DNA of 64,000 nt from Megalobrama amblycephala. Lineage: Eukaryota > Chordata > Actinopteri > Cypriniformes > Xenocyprididae. The translations under genes and the position numbers were made by a program. Under the pieces are notes generated by a model, which saw only the letters and a program-made list of their open reading frames with translations, was not told the origin of the DNA and did not search any database. Positions 1-12,267 of this stretch are shown here, in pieces (position 1 is the stretch's first letter; the number at the start of each line of letters is the position of its first letter). The stretch is taken from NCBI RefSeq assembly GCF_018812025.1, contig NC_063054.1:6889582-6953581 (forward strand), given 5' to 3'.

Positions 1-263
1 TTTTTTTACTCCTAGCTACTAATACAGAGATCACACACAGATAAACTAACAGCTTCCTGAAGACAAAGAAGCTGATGATGTTCTTTTTAGGCACACTTCT
101 ATACTCAGCCAGCACACCCGTGATGTCACCTGACTGCAGTAGCCCAAAAAAATTGTCATGTAACATATTAGGGTCATATTGGAGTTTTTTTATGAACACA
201 CTGATAGACACTGATAGGTCAACACTGAAGACAATTGTAGTGACAGTATAGTACAGTATTCCT
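1..263. other. Unassigned AT-rich DNA
   Basis: I see no open reading frame, RNA gene or clear repeat boundary here. It is the left flank of the TTAA element that begins at 268. Confidence 0.5.
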
Positions 264-267
264 TTAA

Positions 268-1193
268 AGGTGCCCTAGATTCCAAAATTGAATTTTCCTC
301 GGCATAGTTAAATAACATGAGTTCAGTACATGGAAATGACATACAGTGAGTTTCAAACTCCATTGTTTCCTCCTTCTTATATAAATCTCATTTGTTTAAA
401 AGATATCTGAAGAACAGGCGAATCTCAACATAACACCGACTGTTATGTAACAGTCCGGGTGTACGCCCCCAATATTTGCATATGCCAGCCCATGTTCCCA
501 ACATTATGAAAGGCATTAGACAAGGGCAGGCATTAACGTCTGGATGTGCACAGCCGAATCATCAGACTAGGTAAGCAAGCAAGAACAATAGCGAAAAATG
601 TGATAACATGATATTTTTAGTGATATTTGTAAATTGTCTTTCTAAATGTTTTGTTAGCATGTTGCTAATGTACTGTTAAATGTGGTTAAAGTTACCATTG
701 TTTCTTACTGTATTCACGGAGACAAGAGCCATCGCTATTTTCATTTTTAAACACTTACAGTCTGTATAATTCATAAACACAACTTCATTCTTTATAAATC
801 TCTCCAACAGTGTAGCATCAGCCGTTAGCCACGGAGCATAGCCTCAAACTCATTCAGAATCAATGTAAACATCAAAATACACACTGTACTTACGTGATTA
901 GACATGCTGCATGACGAACACTTTGTAAAGATCCATTTTGAGGGTTATATTAGCTGTTTGAACTTTTTTTATACTGTTTAAGGCAAGCACGAGCTCTTGG
1001 GGCGTGGAGCACGAGAATTAAAGGGCCACACACCCTGAATCGGCTCATTTCTAATTATGCCCCAAAATAGGCAGTTAAAAAAATGAATTAAAAAAAAAAT
1101 CTATGGGGTATTTTGAGCTGAAACTTCACAGACACATTCAGGGGACACCTTAGACTTATATTACATATTTAAAAAAAAAATTCTAGGGCACCT
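268..1193 (+). mobile_element. Non-autonomous TTAA DNA transposon, family A copy 1
   Basis: The element begins AGGTGCCCTAGA and ends TCTAGGGCACCT, an inverted terminal repeat. It is flanked by TTAA at 264-267 and 1194-1197. A second copy in the opposite orientation lies at 26140-27131, with the same ends and the same TTAA flanks. AGG termini with a TTAA duplication fit the Kolobok superfamily; piggyBac usually starts CCCT. No transposase frame is present, so movement would need an enzyme supplied in trans. The subfamily name is not claimed. Confidence 0.85.
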
Positions 1194-1411
1194 TTAAGTG
1201 TTATTATTGATGTGCAAACAAACCATGTGCTCTCTCAGTGCACTGACTGCACATTGTATTTATGCACAGACACATTTCAGTACATTCATGCTGTTTCCAC
1301 ACACATTCAGGATAATGTTTTTATTTGTCATGTGTATGTTGCTTTGTTTAGTAATTCTGAATGGATCTGTGGACTGTAGTAGGCATATGCATAATGTAGC
1401 CAGGTCAAGGC

Positions 1412-1414
<3 letters not shown>

Positions 1415-1443
<29 letters not shown>
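1415..1443 (+). repeat. Poly-T tract
   Basis: About 29 consecutive T residues immediately left of the modular element that starts at 1444. A second T-run (3484-3499) lies immediately right of that element. Confidence 0.9.
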
Positions 1444-1445
<2 letters not shown>

Positions 1446-3483
1446 GGGTTCAAGCACAAATTGCTGAAACCGTATTGTAATTGCTCAGATTTTTATTATT
1501 ATTATTTTTTCTTCTTCTGCCCTAAAACGCATCGTGCAGCCCAAACCGTAAGGCCTAGAGACTTGAAACTTTGTCAAATGATAGTACAAAAATCGAGGAG
1601 AGGTTGACAAAGTATGACCCAAATCGGCCAATAGGTGGCGCTACAGCGATCAAATGCGCAAAATGGCTCATAACTCCTAAACCGTGTGTCACAGACTCAA
1701 GTGTCTTATATCATTGGAAAGCTGAGACCTTGACGAACAAAACGTATATCTCCGATTTCATTTCCGGTATGAAAATTTTTCCGCCATTTTGAATTTTGTC
1801 AAAAACCTACTTTTGCGAACTAGTCCTAGGTTTTTCGCCCGATCGGAACCAAACCAGTGCAGAAATGTTCTCTGGAGTCTAAAGATCAATAATTATCGAG
1901 AGAATTTTGAAATTTTGATTCACAGTCGCTAAGGGGCGCCAAAACGAATGCAATGTGGGCGGAGCCACTTTTACTAAAATGGCTATAACTCGAGAACGAA
2001 ATGAGATATTTGCACCAAACTTCGGAAGACATGTGTAGGAGCTCAATCTTTGGTCACGTTAAAAAACTTGTCGATTGGACACTAGGTGGCGCTATAACTT
2101 GAAAAAAACATAAAAACAGTTGTAACTATGCAACCGTTAGTCCGATTGACTTGAAATTTGGCATGCAGTGTCTTGGTCCAAGGGGGCATGACAGTCTATG
2201 AGGACATTGGCGTATCTCAAAAAACATGGCCGCCATCGGCCAATGAAGTTTGAGCACCTATTAGACAAGGTTAACGGAGGTCGATCGGAACGAAACTCGA
2301 TGGGCATGTTCGACTCATGGTCCTAAAGGTCTGTAAGAATTTTGAAAGAAATCGGCCACAAGTTGGCGCTAACGAGTTTTACGCCTCGGCAATCACGTGG
2401 TGTTTCATAAAACCACACAATATGCATATCATTTGATAGATCTCCTCATGCTGAACAACTTTGCCTCAAGAACCAATGCTGTCAATCAAATCGTTCATTA
2501 ATTATTAGCAAATATGTGAAAAACCTACTTTTGCGAACTAGTCCTAGGTTTTTCGCCCGATCGGAACGAAACCAGTGTAGGACAATTCTATGGACTCTCT
2601 AGATCAATAATTATCAAAAAAAAGTTGAACTTTGCCCTTTGGTCGCTATAACTGGGTCATTTAGAAAATGGGCGTGGCTAAATATACCCAAAAGCCTATA
2701 AAACCTAAACAAAAAGTCAGATCTTCACCAAAATAGGTGAGCACATGCAAATATGACTCTAAAGAAGCATGCCAATTTTCGTGTAAATCGGACAATAGGT
2801 GGCGCTATAATTGTGAAAAAACTTTAAAAAACATATGGTTTTAATGGTTTTAGATGAAAATATATATAACTTTGGATGTGTCTGACTTATTTTCACGGGA
2901 GTCACTTCTTTAGACTCCTGAATCCTTGCCGAGTCTAACGATACCAAATATGGTAGGTTTCGCCTTATGGTTTGTGCTACGTTGTGATTTAGCGCTTAAA
3001 AAACTTTTGCGAATATCTTCGAAACCGTTAGTCCGATCGAGACGAAACCAGCGTAGGAAACACGGAACCTAAGTTGGTTTACTATATGTTAAAGCCCAAA
3101 TGTCAAAATTTTGATAGGAAGTGGCAAAAAAATCCAATCAAAGTCTTTCATGGGTCATTTTTTATGCTCTCTTATATATAAGTGTCTATAACTTCAAAAC
3201 TAAATGAGATATTTTCACCAGAATTAACAGGCATATGTATGGGCACACTCTGAGGACACCCAAAAAAAGTGGTGGAGATCGGGCAACAGATGGCGCTATA
3301 ACTGTCAAAAAACCTTTAAAAACCATGTTTTTCCTTACTGAATTGCCTGTATTGGCTGTAAATGGTCTTTTCCGTCTATGATCTAAATGTTTACATGCTT
3401 GCTAAATAAAATATAATAACTTTTTATGTGCTTAAAGGCCTTAAATGCTTGAACCCCGGTAAATGCTGCTTGCAGCTTTAATC
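1444..3483 (+). mobile_element. Two-kilobase interspersed repeat made of diverged internal modules
   Basis: Left end GGGGTTCAAGCA (about 1445) matches, inverted, TGCTTGAACCCC (about 3449), followed by a tail ending in TGCTTGCAGCTTTAAT. This start and tail are familiar from an abundant fish repeat whose formal name I do not assign. The interior repeats itself: a block around 1803-1850 recurs nearly unchanged at 2521-2570, and the phrase TGGCGCTA occurs near 1636, 2087, 2364, 2800 and 3291 in similar surroundings. There is no sustained reading frame. Poly-T runs sit against both ends. Confidence 0.7.
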
Positions 3484-5900
3484 TTTTTTTTTTTTTTTTG
3501 CATCTACATGTGGTCCTGTTCAGTATCACAATTTGACATGTCTAAAATTTAAACAAGTTCTAAACAAGCTCTTTGATGTTTGATGTTGCACTGTACAGTA
3601 CGCTGAATTCTGTAAAGTTTTGTTCTGTACGTTTTTTTAATTATTATTTCTCCGTGTGTGCTTTGGCATAAATTTATGAATTATATGGAATCCTCATATT
3701 ATTACAAGTACATGTTGGATATTACATGTATGTGTTCTTTTGGACTCTCCAAGTGTCTTTTTTGGAAATACACCTACATTTACCTTGAAAAAAGCTTGCA
3801 GAAAATACAGTTTTGTGATAATCATCTTATAGTTTACTTTGCTGGATATAGCAAATGATGACAAAAATAAACATGTTAAACAAAATAAGCATTGGTTTAA
3901 TCGCAATTAATGCTTTTGGCATTAAATGATAACCTACTGACTACTGTCAGAAAAAGAGTTTTTATACTCGTATAATACTAATAAGTCTAAAAACCTTGAT
4001 TTTCATTCTTGCCCTTAGTGTTCCTGAGTCTGCATTTACTGTTGTTACATTAGATGCATCAGTGAACTCAACTGCCTTTGTGAGTCTTGTTTGCTTGCTC
4101 TTCAATCTGTATTTTTTTTTTTTTTTTTTTTTTCAATTCCAATTCCAATTCCTTTTCCCTTGCAGCCCTCACAGCCTGACATTTCTCCATCCAAATCTCT
4201 ATGGTGTCATTCCCACTTCTCCCGTGTTTGTTATTTCTCCAATCCTCTCCTTCTACTCTAAACCTCATGGTTGTCTGGCTTACCATCTCCATGGCCATCT
4301 TCATTGACTCTTCTGCTTTGGCCCTGTCTGTTTCAAGATTTTTCATATTCTCATCACTCCTTCTGTTTTACTCAGACACTCGTTCTTTCTCTGTTATTTC
4401 TTCAATGAGATTGCTGAAATCTGTGTTTTCTGTTAACGTGCTACTACTCCACTCATCTTCGATATTTCTGGTCTTGCATTTCACCTGTGTTTCTCTAGTA
4501 AAGAGCTTTACATTTATGTTCATGGGAGCAATTCAGTGTTTCTGCTATTGTAGACCGGGCTTTGCCCTGATTAACACTTCCCTTCTTATTCCTGTATGGC
4601 TCTGTATGGAGGATTTTTCTACAGAGAAGTACATCATCTTATTACATACTTAATGTATTTGCCATAGACATTGCTTTTTAAAACTTAATTTCATAATAAA
4701 CCAAAACTAAATCTATTATTCAGGATCAAGGATCAACTTCGACCACAATCATCGTTTCAATACCATCTCTTATACAGCAAAAAATGGTTGTAATTGCAAG
4801 AGCAAGACATTCAGGTCTGAGTCAAACATAATCTGCTGTGATTTTGACTGCTGGGAAATCTTGTTTTAACGTCTTAATAAAGTATTCATGTTCAGTGCTT
4901 GATGGATTCTGAATGTTTCCTGGTGATCTGTGTGACTGATTGGAGTAATAAAATACAGAAAAGGTCAAATGGAAAGCTATTCAGAGGTACCAAAAGCAAA
5001 GATGGTTGCTTTTTTGGGTTTGCTTTTAGGGTGATTATATATTCATTTTGGAGCTTTGAGAGTATGTTGGCACCCTGCATTTATCAACGTTGAGCCAATT
5101 ATGGAAATGCAGAGGGGAAATTGCAGTTCTGGCTTGTCTTGTTGCGTCTGTGTTTCTCTGCTTTGAAAATATGCAAATAATGCTTTTAAAATATGCAAAA
5201 AAACATTTTAACTTTAGTTTAGCTACACTCAACACTCTGCAGATTTCATTTAACATAGTTTGAGCATGTTTTTTTTTTTACTATTTTTTATTTTTTTTAC
5301 TTTTATAAAAATATTTTACACATCTTTCAAGATAGGAATTCATAAACAGGAAGTTGTTTATATGACAAATATAACTATGGGTGGTTACAATATGTATGAG
5401 GACATGCTCCTCTTTTTGGAAGGATTGATTTGTTTTAGCTTTAATATTTTAACGGTGAATTACAGTAAGTGATGGTAACTTCTCAGCATAGCATCATACA
5501 TCACTTAGAACATTATAATAAAATTAGCAAACTATTTCAAACCATCTGCTGCTGCGTTTTAAAATTTTCAACATGGCTAAAATGGCTACCTCCTGTGTCT
5601 TGCTAATGCTAATTTCATAGTTTGTTTTTGTGTCCTAAACACAATTAAATAATATTTTAAACATGATTACAGCTTGAAGACAAATTTACATAATTACTGA
5701 CTGCAAATGACACACAATTAAATATTCTGTTCACAAGTAATTTCACCTTGATTTATCTTTATTGTCTTCTCAATTCATGTCAACTCAAGTTCAATGATAC
5801 TGTTGATAAACAGTGATAAACAGGTTCATTAACTTTTGATATAACTTTATTTGAAGCATTTAAAATTATTATTTGGTGTGGAAATGATGCCAAAACTGTG
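3484..5900. other. Mostly unassigned AT-rich DNA
   Basis: Contains poly-T runs at 3484-3499, 4112-4133 and about 5269-5279, plus the coding-like minus-strand segment listed separately. No other gene or repeat boundary is recognised. Confidence 0.4.
4068..4500 (-). pseudogene. Coding-like, charged, decayed segment of unknown origin
   Basis: On the minus strand a frame runs from about 4430 towards 4068 with one internal TAA (near 4365). It reads as a highly charged, helix-prone protein, with patches such as EEITEKERVSE, MKMAMEMVSQ and AAREKELELELKKK. The run of lysines comes from an A-tract (4112-4133 as T on plus) preceded by a GGAATT microsatellite, so the frame passes into simple sequence. 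It could be the end of a retroposed gene or element with its A-tail, or chance bias. I recognise no domain. Confidence 0.25.
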
Positions 5901-6031
5901 GGGGCATCTGTCTTTTTTTTTTTTTTTTTTCACTATATATATATATACAAAAAGTAACCTGATTACATTATGCATGTTACTTGTAATGCGTTACCCCCAA
6001 AACTGCTCATTTCAGATGAGATTGAAAACAC

Positions 6032-6080
<49 letters not shown>

Positions 6081-6480
6081 CTTCAATTATAAATAATTTT
6101 AATTTTTAATATATTTTAATATATTTAATATATCTGTATATATTTTATTGTATTCAGATGCATCCATTGGTTTGTTAAATATGCACAGTATTGCTGTGTT
6201 ATTACTGTATTATGTTTAATTCAGTATATCTTTACTTAAAACAAAAATGCCTACTGTCCACTCATCTTAAAATCTATTTGAATTTGAAAATGTTAAAAAA
6301 AAAAAAAAAAACAAACAAACAAATAAATAAAAGTTCAAATTTTGTTTTTCATTCCGTAAGAGCAATAAAAACACATAAGAAAAAAAAAATCCTGACTGAG
6401 GTTATCATAATTCATGCATGTTAAAAATGATAACTAATCATTTCGACATCTCACAGACTAATTCATTTTGAAAATATAAT
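5901..6480. repeat. Simple-sequence cluster: poly-T, (TA)n, poly-A
   Basis: Poly-T near 5913-5930, a short TA run at 5936-5946, a longer TA array at about 6035-6075 and poly-A near 6294-6311 followed by AAAC/AAAT repeats. The stretch at about 5955-6000 resembles the 'TGTAATGCGTTACCCC' repeat of fish but is too short to delimit. Confidence 0.7.
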
Positions 6481-6808
6481 CTTAAAAGTGAGGAATTTTA
6501 CAGCTAAAAAGAAAAAGAAAAAAAGACTGAGCCAAGATAGAAAAAGAAGTGTTCCAGTATGTTAAGTTCTTTGCAGGGAAGTCATGCATCTCTGCTGGAG
6601 CTGTTATTCTGGGTATGTTCTCTTTGATACTGACAAGAGGTGTTTGAATGCGTATGAATGAGTTCAGAAATCCTCTGGTGAGCAAAACCATCTGCTCTGT
6701 GTCACCCTTTCAAGACCTTTACCCATCTCTCCATCCCAGAATAGTAAATGTCACCATCCTGCTTGAGGGATGCAATGATTCTCCACGAATGACAATGAGA
6801 GATCTCAC

Positions 6809-7069
6809 CTTCGCTAACATTCTTAATGTGTGGGAGGTACCAGACTCAACTCTGATATATGGAGATGACATTTTGCTAAGATTTACGTTTGATTGGACGC
6901 ACTCACTCTTTATAATGTGGAAATGCAGAATGAATGCTTCGCCAATGAACAACTGAGGTTTCTCATTTGCTTTCTCCATCTGTGACTCTGAATAATCCAG
7001 CAGATTTGACACATTGTCTGTCATCACAGTAGAAGCTGTTAACAGCATTCGCTCCTCAGGAGTGATGGT
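6809..7069 (-). CDS. Possible internal coding exon of an unidentified gene (minus strand)
   Basis: The minus strand shows a pyrimidine-rich acceptor ending TCTAAAAG at 7070, then an uninterrupted 261-base frame (exactly 87 codons), then a strong donor GCGAAG|GTGAGA at 6809. The exon would begin TITPEERMLLTAS and end SHTLRMLAK, with no stop. The length is divisible by three (phase 0/0) and this stretch is free of the repeats that fill the rest of the window. I do not recognise the protein family, and no partner exon is confirmed. The frame runs on past the donor, so a chance open frame is possible. Conservation in other fish would settle it. Confidence 0.35.
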
Positions 7070-7324
7070 CTTTTAGAGACAGACGGCAGCTGTGCTGGGG
7101 TGAGAGAAATGTATAGAAAACCTCACAGCAAATTAATGTGTATTTGACCTCCTCATCCACGCTCTCAACATTGATCATTGTGTTGGGTTTGAATATCTGT
7201 CAGTATGACACTTTAGTTTTTACCTAGCCTGGGTGTGTAAGTTTGTGTGTGCGTAGCATTGGTCTCAACATCTCAACAACTATTTGTCTGATGTGGCCAC
7301 AGCAACAAAATGTTTATTTATGAT

Positions 7325-8334
7325 TAGGGCTGTCAAGCGATTACATTTTTTAAAATCTAATTAATTACATGATGTGGTGATTAATTAATCGAATTAATCG
7401 CAATTTAATCACACATCAATTTTGGCTGAGAAATTAACCCCGAAAGATAATTTGAAGTCATTATTGTGTAAAGGATCAAATAGACATTACAAAAAGTAAT
7501 GTAAAATTTTAAATAAAATTAGACTCTAAATAAGAAACTAAAACTGTCAGTAGGTGGCGGTAAATGTCTTAATTATTTAGTCGTTCGTTCATTCATTTAT
7601 TCGATTCATTCAAATGGCTGATTCATTTAGGAGTGAAAATGGTTCTTTTCAGGCTTGTTGGAGTTGAAGCAGTGCTACACAGACCGATGACATGTATGAC
7701 ATCAAAGTTGTAAAGTACTGCAAGAGCAATTAGAAAGCAGAAGGCTCCTTATGCTTATGAATCACTACTTTGATATTATGCACCGAATGGTCTGTGTAGT
7801 GCCGCTTCAAGTCAACAAGTCTTTTATGAATGGTCCACCGAATCACTGATTTCACTCGATTCATTCAAAACACGATGCTGTGCATTGCGCGGAGAAGAAC
7901 AGTTTTGCTTTGTCTTTAAATTTTCATTAGCAAAATTGAACAAATTAGACAATATTGTGTCTAAAATAACACAATATTAACTTCTTATTTACTGAACTGT
8001 TGTATAAATAAGTATTGAATTTGAAGTCATTATATAGGCTATGGGACAAAAACAGCACTTGTTTAATATTGCACTTGTTACTCGTGTGATATTGCTTAAC
8101 TCATATGATGGGCATTTTGGCCACATATTTTTAATTTTAGGGACTTTCTGACTGCATTCAAAAGGCTTCATCGCGAAGTGAGTTGTTGCCTTGCATCATA
8201 TTCATCATCAGTCTCCTGTAGGAAATGTCAGATGAACTACATGTCTTGGGCGGGGCAGCGTGTTAAATGCGTTAAAAATGTTTTATTTTTTAGTGAAACT
8301 AATTAATCTAATTAATGCATTAAATCAAACCCTA
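7325..8334. mobile_element. hAT-type non-autonomous element (about 1 kb)
   Basis: Left end TAGGGCTGTCAAGCGATTA; right end, inverted, TAGGGTTTGATTTAATG. Flanking 8-bp sequences TTTATGAT (7317-7324) and TTTATAAT (8335-8342) match at 7 of 8 positions, the duplication size expected for hAT. Both subterminal regions are AATTAATC-rich and the interior is partly palindromic: a segment near 7680 recurs inverted near 7790. No transposase frame is present. Confidence 0.75.
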
Positions 8335-8342
8335 TTTATAAT

Positions 8343-9164
<822 letters not shown>

Positions 9165-9337
9165 GCTTTTAGTCTGTAACAAATGTATATAATGTTGTTC
9201 TTGATTTCTTGATAAGCTAAAAACAGCAGTAGCCTACTTGAATTATTGTTTATGTCATCATTTATCAGGGTGAGCCAAGTTGCTGGATTCTGAATAGGCA
9301 GTGATGTGTAAATGTAAGCAGTCTTTATTTAAAATTA

Positions 9338-9500
9338 TTTCCTAAATTATGGTAATTCATGAATGTTAATTCAAGAGTCTTTTACAGTGGTGCCAACCAA
9401 CCCGAAACACAAGGATTGTTGGCACAGGTTGTTGGTTTGGTTGGCAAAGTAGAAAAGGCTTATGAGGGAAGCAACACACACAGAAAAATAAAATATTTCA
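9338..9500 (+). repeat. Diverged tandem duplication, unit 1
   Basis: Shares an ordered series of phrases with 10058-10205: TTTCCTAAATTA, AATTCATGA, GTGCCAACCAACCC, GGATTGTTGGCAC, TTGGTTGGCA and GGGAAGCAACACA. Repeat spacing is about 720 bases. TGCCAACCAA and TTGGTTGGCA can pair to form a hairpin in both units. No coding frame is evident. Confidence 0.65.
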
Positions 9501-9541
9501 AATCAAACTAACACCAATCAACACATGTTAGTCTTATATAC

Positions 9542-9543
<2 letters not shown>

Positions 9544-9599
<56 letters not shown>

Positions 9600-9602
9600 A
9601 AA
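9544..9602 (+). repeat. (TA)n microsatellite
   Basis: TA dinucleotide array, slightly interrupted near its right end. Confidence 0.95.
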
Positions 9603-10057
9603 TATATACTAATTCCTTTCCTCTTGTATGATTGATGGTGATTTAATGGTATTGTAGTATTAAAATAGATACGTCTGTAGAACATTCAGTTACTGTCAGT
9701 TTGAGAATGGGCTTCATTTGACTGCTCATAAGACAGGATTAATGAAATATTGTGAAAAATTTGAGTTTGTGTGGCAGCACATTTTCTGCTCCTGTAAAAC
9801 TAACCAATCACAGTTAAATTATTTTCATCATGCGTGTCTTTACTAAACTTTCTTTATTTAATACCCATCACATCTCAAATGATGTTTTGTTTTATAGCAT
9901 TCTGTGGTGGAAATGAAATTTTAAACTGACTGGGACAAAAACTGGCACAATTTTCATTGTTGAATAATAGGAGCAAATGTTAAGATAACCCATCTGTGCA
10001 AATAAAAGATAAAGTACTTGGGTAAAAAAAACAGACATATTCAGTATCACAAATTAT

Positions 10058-10205
10058 TTCCTAAATTAAGTTAATTCATGACTAAAGTGTCTTTTGCGAT
10101 TGTGCCAACCAACCCTATAGCACAGGGATTGTTGGCACTGTTGTTGATTTGGTTGGCATAGTGTTGAAAGGCTTAAGAGGGAAGCAACACAAAGAAAACA
10201 ATATT
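10058..10205 (+). repeat. Diverged tandem duplication, unit 2
   Basis: Second unit of the duplication described at 9338-9500. The hairpin-forming arms are kept while the loop differs. Confidence 0.65.
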
Positions 10206-10418
10206 AAAATAATTAAAAATATTAAAAATATTTTAAACTAAAACATCACACATATGTCAAATATAATTGTTTTCATGATTAAAATTATTAATTTATGATA
10301 TAATCATTTTAATATTACACAATCTTTTATCATTTTTTAATAATTTAAATAACAAATAGGGAGACATTTTTCCTCCTTTAGAGCTGTGTGTCTGTCTGCC
10401 AATGTAGAAGTTAATGAT

Positions 10419-10446
<28 letters not shown>
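10419..10446 (+). repeat. (CA)n microsatellite
   Basis: Fourteen or so CA units. They lie at the 3' side of the adjacent minus-strand SINE, where members of that SINE type often carry a GT-rich stretch. Confidence 0.95.
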
Positions 10447-10449
<3 letters not shown>

Positions 10450-10641
10450 CAGCCATTTTTGCTGCGGTGCCTTGGGAGTGATTGGGGGTTAGGTGCTTTG
10501 CTCAAGGTTGTGGGTAATGGAGTGAAAGAGAGCGCTGTTCATTCACTCTCCCCACCAACATTTCCTGCCAGTACTGAGGTACTAACCCACGACCTTCAGG
10601 TCACAAGTCCGACTTTCTAACCATTAAGCCACAACTGCCCC
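10447..10641 (-). mobile_element. tRNA-derived SINE (minus strand)
   Basis: Read on the minus strand from 10641 it starts GGGGCAGTTGTGGCTTAATGG, with box A-like TGGCTTAATGGTTAG. A box B-like GGTCGTGGGTTAGTACC follows, the internal RNA polymerase III promoter layout of a tRNA-derived SINE. The body (GAATGAACAGCGCTC..., AAGGCACCGCAGC) is familiar from a widespread fish SINE, and the copy runs into a GT array. Box B departs from the GGTTCGAATCC consensus, so this copy is probably inactive. Confidence 0.75.
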
Positions 10642-10835
10642 ATAACATCAATAAATGTGAGTCTTGTATAAAAATAACTTGTAAGATAGACAGAACACCT
10701 CATGGCTGTATCATGGTGCACACGTTAAACGTGTGAAGGTCAAACAATGTGTAATTAAGGTCATGTAAAGTGTTGTGAAAACGGTAACAGTGCAAATGGT
10801 GGACGCAGCACCACATCTTTGCTGGAACTTCTCAC

Positions 10836-10926
10836 CGTTATCTAATTTTCCAGCTATATGTTCACTTTCATGAAATGGCCAGTTTTCATCAAGTGTAAAG
10901 ATGCTTAGAAGAACAATGTATCTTGC
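10836..10926 (-). CDS. Possible short coding exon (minus strand), unidentified
   Basis: On the minus strand a good acceptor TTTTGTGTTGCAG is followed by 91 open bases and a donor GATAACG|GTGAGA. One frame reads ARYIVLLSIFTLDENWPF and onward without a stop. Surrounding DNA (10680-11170) is not obviously repetitive. It could belong to the same gene as the candidate exon at 6809-7069, but the family is unrecognised and the call rests on splice signals alone. Confidence 0.22.
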
Positions 10927-11385
10927 CTGCAACACAAAACATGTCGGCAGGCTCTACAAAATCTCTTTGATGCCTTTTTATGGCCAAAGATGAAAGATCT
11001 GTGCTTTCATCTCCTTTCTTTTTGTATTCGCTGTTAAAATGAAAGCTCTTGCGTTTGCCACATTTGCAGAAGTCTGACATGAGAGTAAAATCAAGAAACC
11101 CTGCACCCATTTTACCAAGGCACACTGAGTAAATGTTTGATTGGCTGAGACTGCTTTGCATTTCAAAGTCATTGTTCACTATAAAGCTCCCCTGTCTACC
11201 TTTGAGTTACCTGGCGCTAATGGCTATTTACCATCTAGAGAAAAAGCTTAAATGTTGCCTTTTTACATACAACTATTATAGAGCTAAGTTAGATGCGCTG
11301 AGACTACCTTTTATTATTCTGTTTGTTTTGTATTAATAAAACAGCAATAAAAGAGTGAATCCATGTATTCATGTGTATACATTAA

Positions 11386-11866
11386 GTGTTCATGCTGCAT
11401 GCTGCACTACTTCTCAACCAGGCCCTTGTCATTTCTAGGCTGGACTACTGCAATGCTCTCCTGGCTGGACTTCCATCATGTGTAATCAATCCTCTACAAA
11501 TGATCCAGAATGCAGCAGCACGACTGGTCTTCAATGAGCCCAAGAGAGCCCAAGTTTATCTCTCTGCACTGGCTAGCAGTTATGGCTCGCGTCATGTTCA
11601 AGACATTGATGCTTTCACATAGAACAGCCACCCACTCTTACGAGTCTACATCCCCATCCGGAAGCCTGAGTTTGGTAAGTGACCATCACAGAAAGGAACA
11701 AAAGAGAGAAATAATGATCTCTTCCTATTCTAGCTTGTACTATTCTAAATATGTCTGAAACTTTGTATTACCTGCAATTGCCTCTTTATGATGAATTGCT
11801 TGTTGTATTCCTCATTTGTAGGTCGCTTTGGATAAAAGCGTCTGCTAAATGAATAAATGTAAATGT
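11386..11866 (+). mobile_element. L2-type LINE, 5'-truncated 3' end
   Basis: A plus-strand frame contains SRLDYCNALLAGLPS and LQMIQNAAARLVF, the C-terminal part of the reverse transcriptase of L2/CR1-like LINEs. It is followed after a frame change by LSLHWLAVMARVMFKTLML. The 3' end has the L2-like tail GGTCGCTTTGGATAAAAGCG...CTGCTAAATGAATAAATG (11821-11864). All upstream LINE sequence is missing. The tail region and the DNA beyond it also occur at 14877-15651. Confidence 0.8.
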
Positions 11867-12129
11867 GTGCTCCCCTCTAGTGTTAATTTCTTTAGTGAAC
11901 TAACCTGCTGTAAACACTACTAAATGCCTGAGGTAAATGTAATGCTACATGAGATAATATTCTCAAGCTGTTTTATAGATATCTTTCCGCAGTTGAAACA
12001 CTGGTTGAGAGATTACATGTAAACATACCGATCAATCATCTCTTCTTCTTCTTCTTTGCTTTTTACTGGTAGCAAACATTGTTGCATTACCACGCCCTGG
12101 ATTCTAGTGTAGATTGCCTGTGACTGACT

Positions 12130-12200
12130 GTATTTGTCGTGTGACTGCATCAACCGAACCGTGGCATCCGGGACAAATAAATGTACCGTTACACCCCTAG
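12130..12200. mobile_element. hAT-type element, right end only
   Basis: Ends GTACCGTTACACCCCTAG, which inverted reads CTAGGGGTGTAACGGTAC, a terminus familiar from fish hAT elements. The matching left end is not identified. The same end occurs in the copied block near 15376-15393. Confidence 0.5.
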
Positions 12201-12267
12201 TGAACTGTGCTTTCATCCCATGACTGCAATGGATCATAAAGTGACTAGTTTGGGAGGCTCCACATAT

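Noticed and set aside
4201..4653. 150-codon plus-strand open frame with hydrophobic stretches
   Set aside because: It is antisense to the charged coding-like segment; the Ser/Leu/Phe content is what the complement of a Lys/Glu/Met-rich strand gives.
5851..6096. Open frame encoding YIYIY repeats
   Set aside because: Translation of (TA)n and poly-T.
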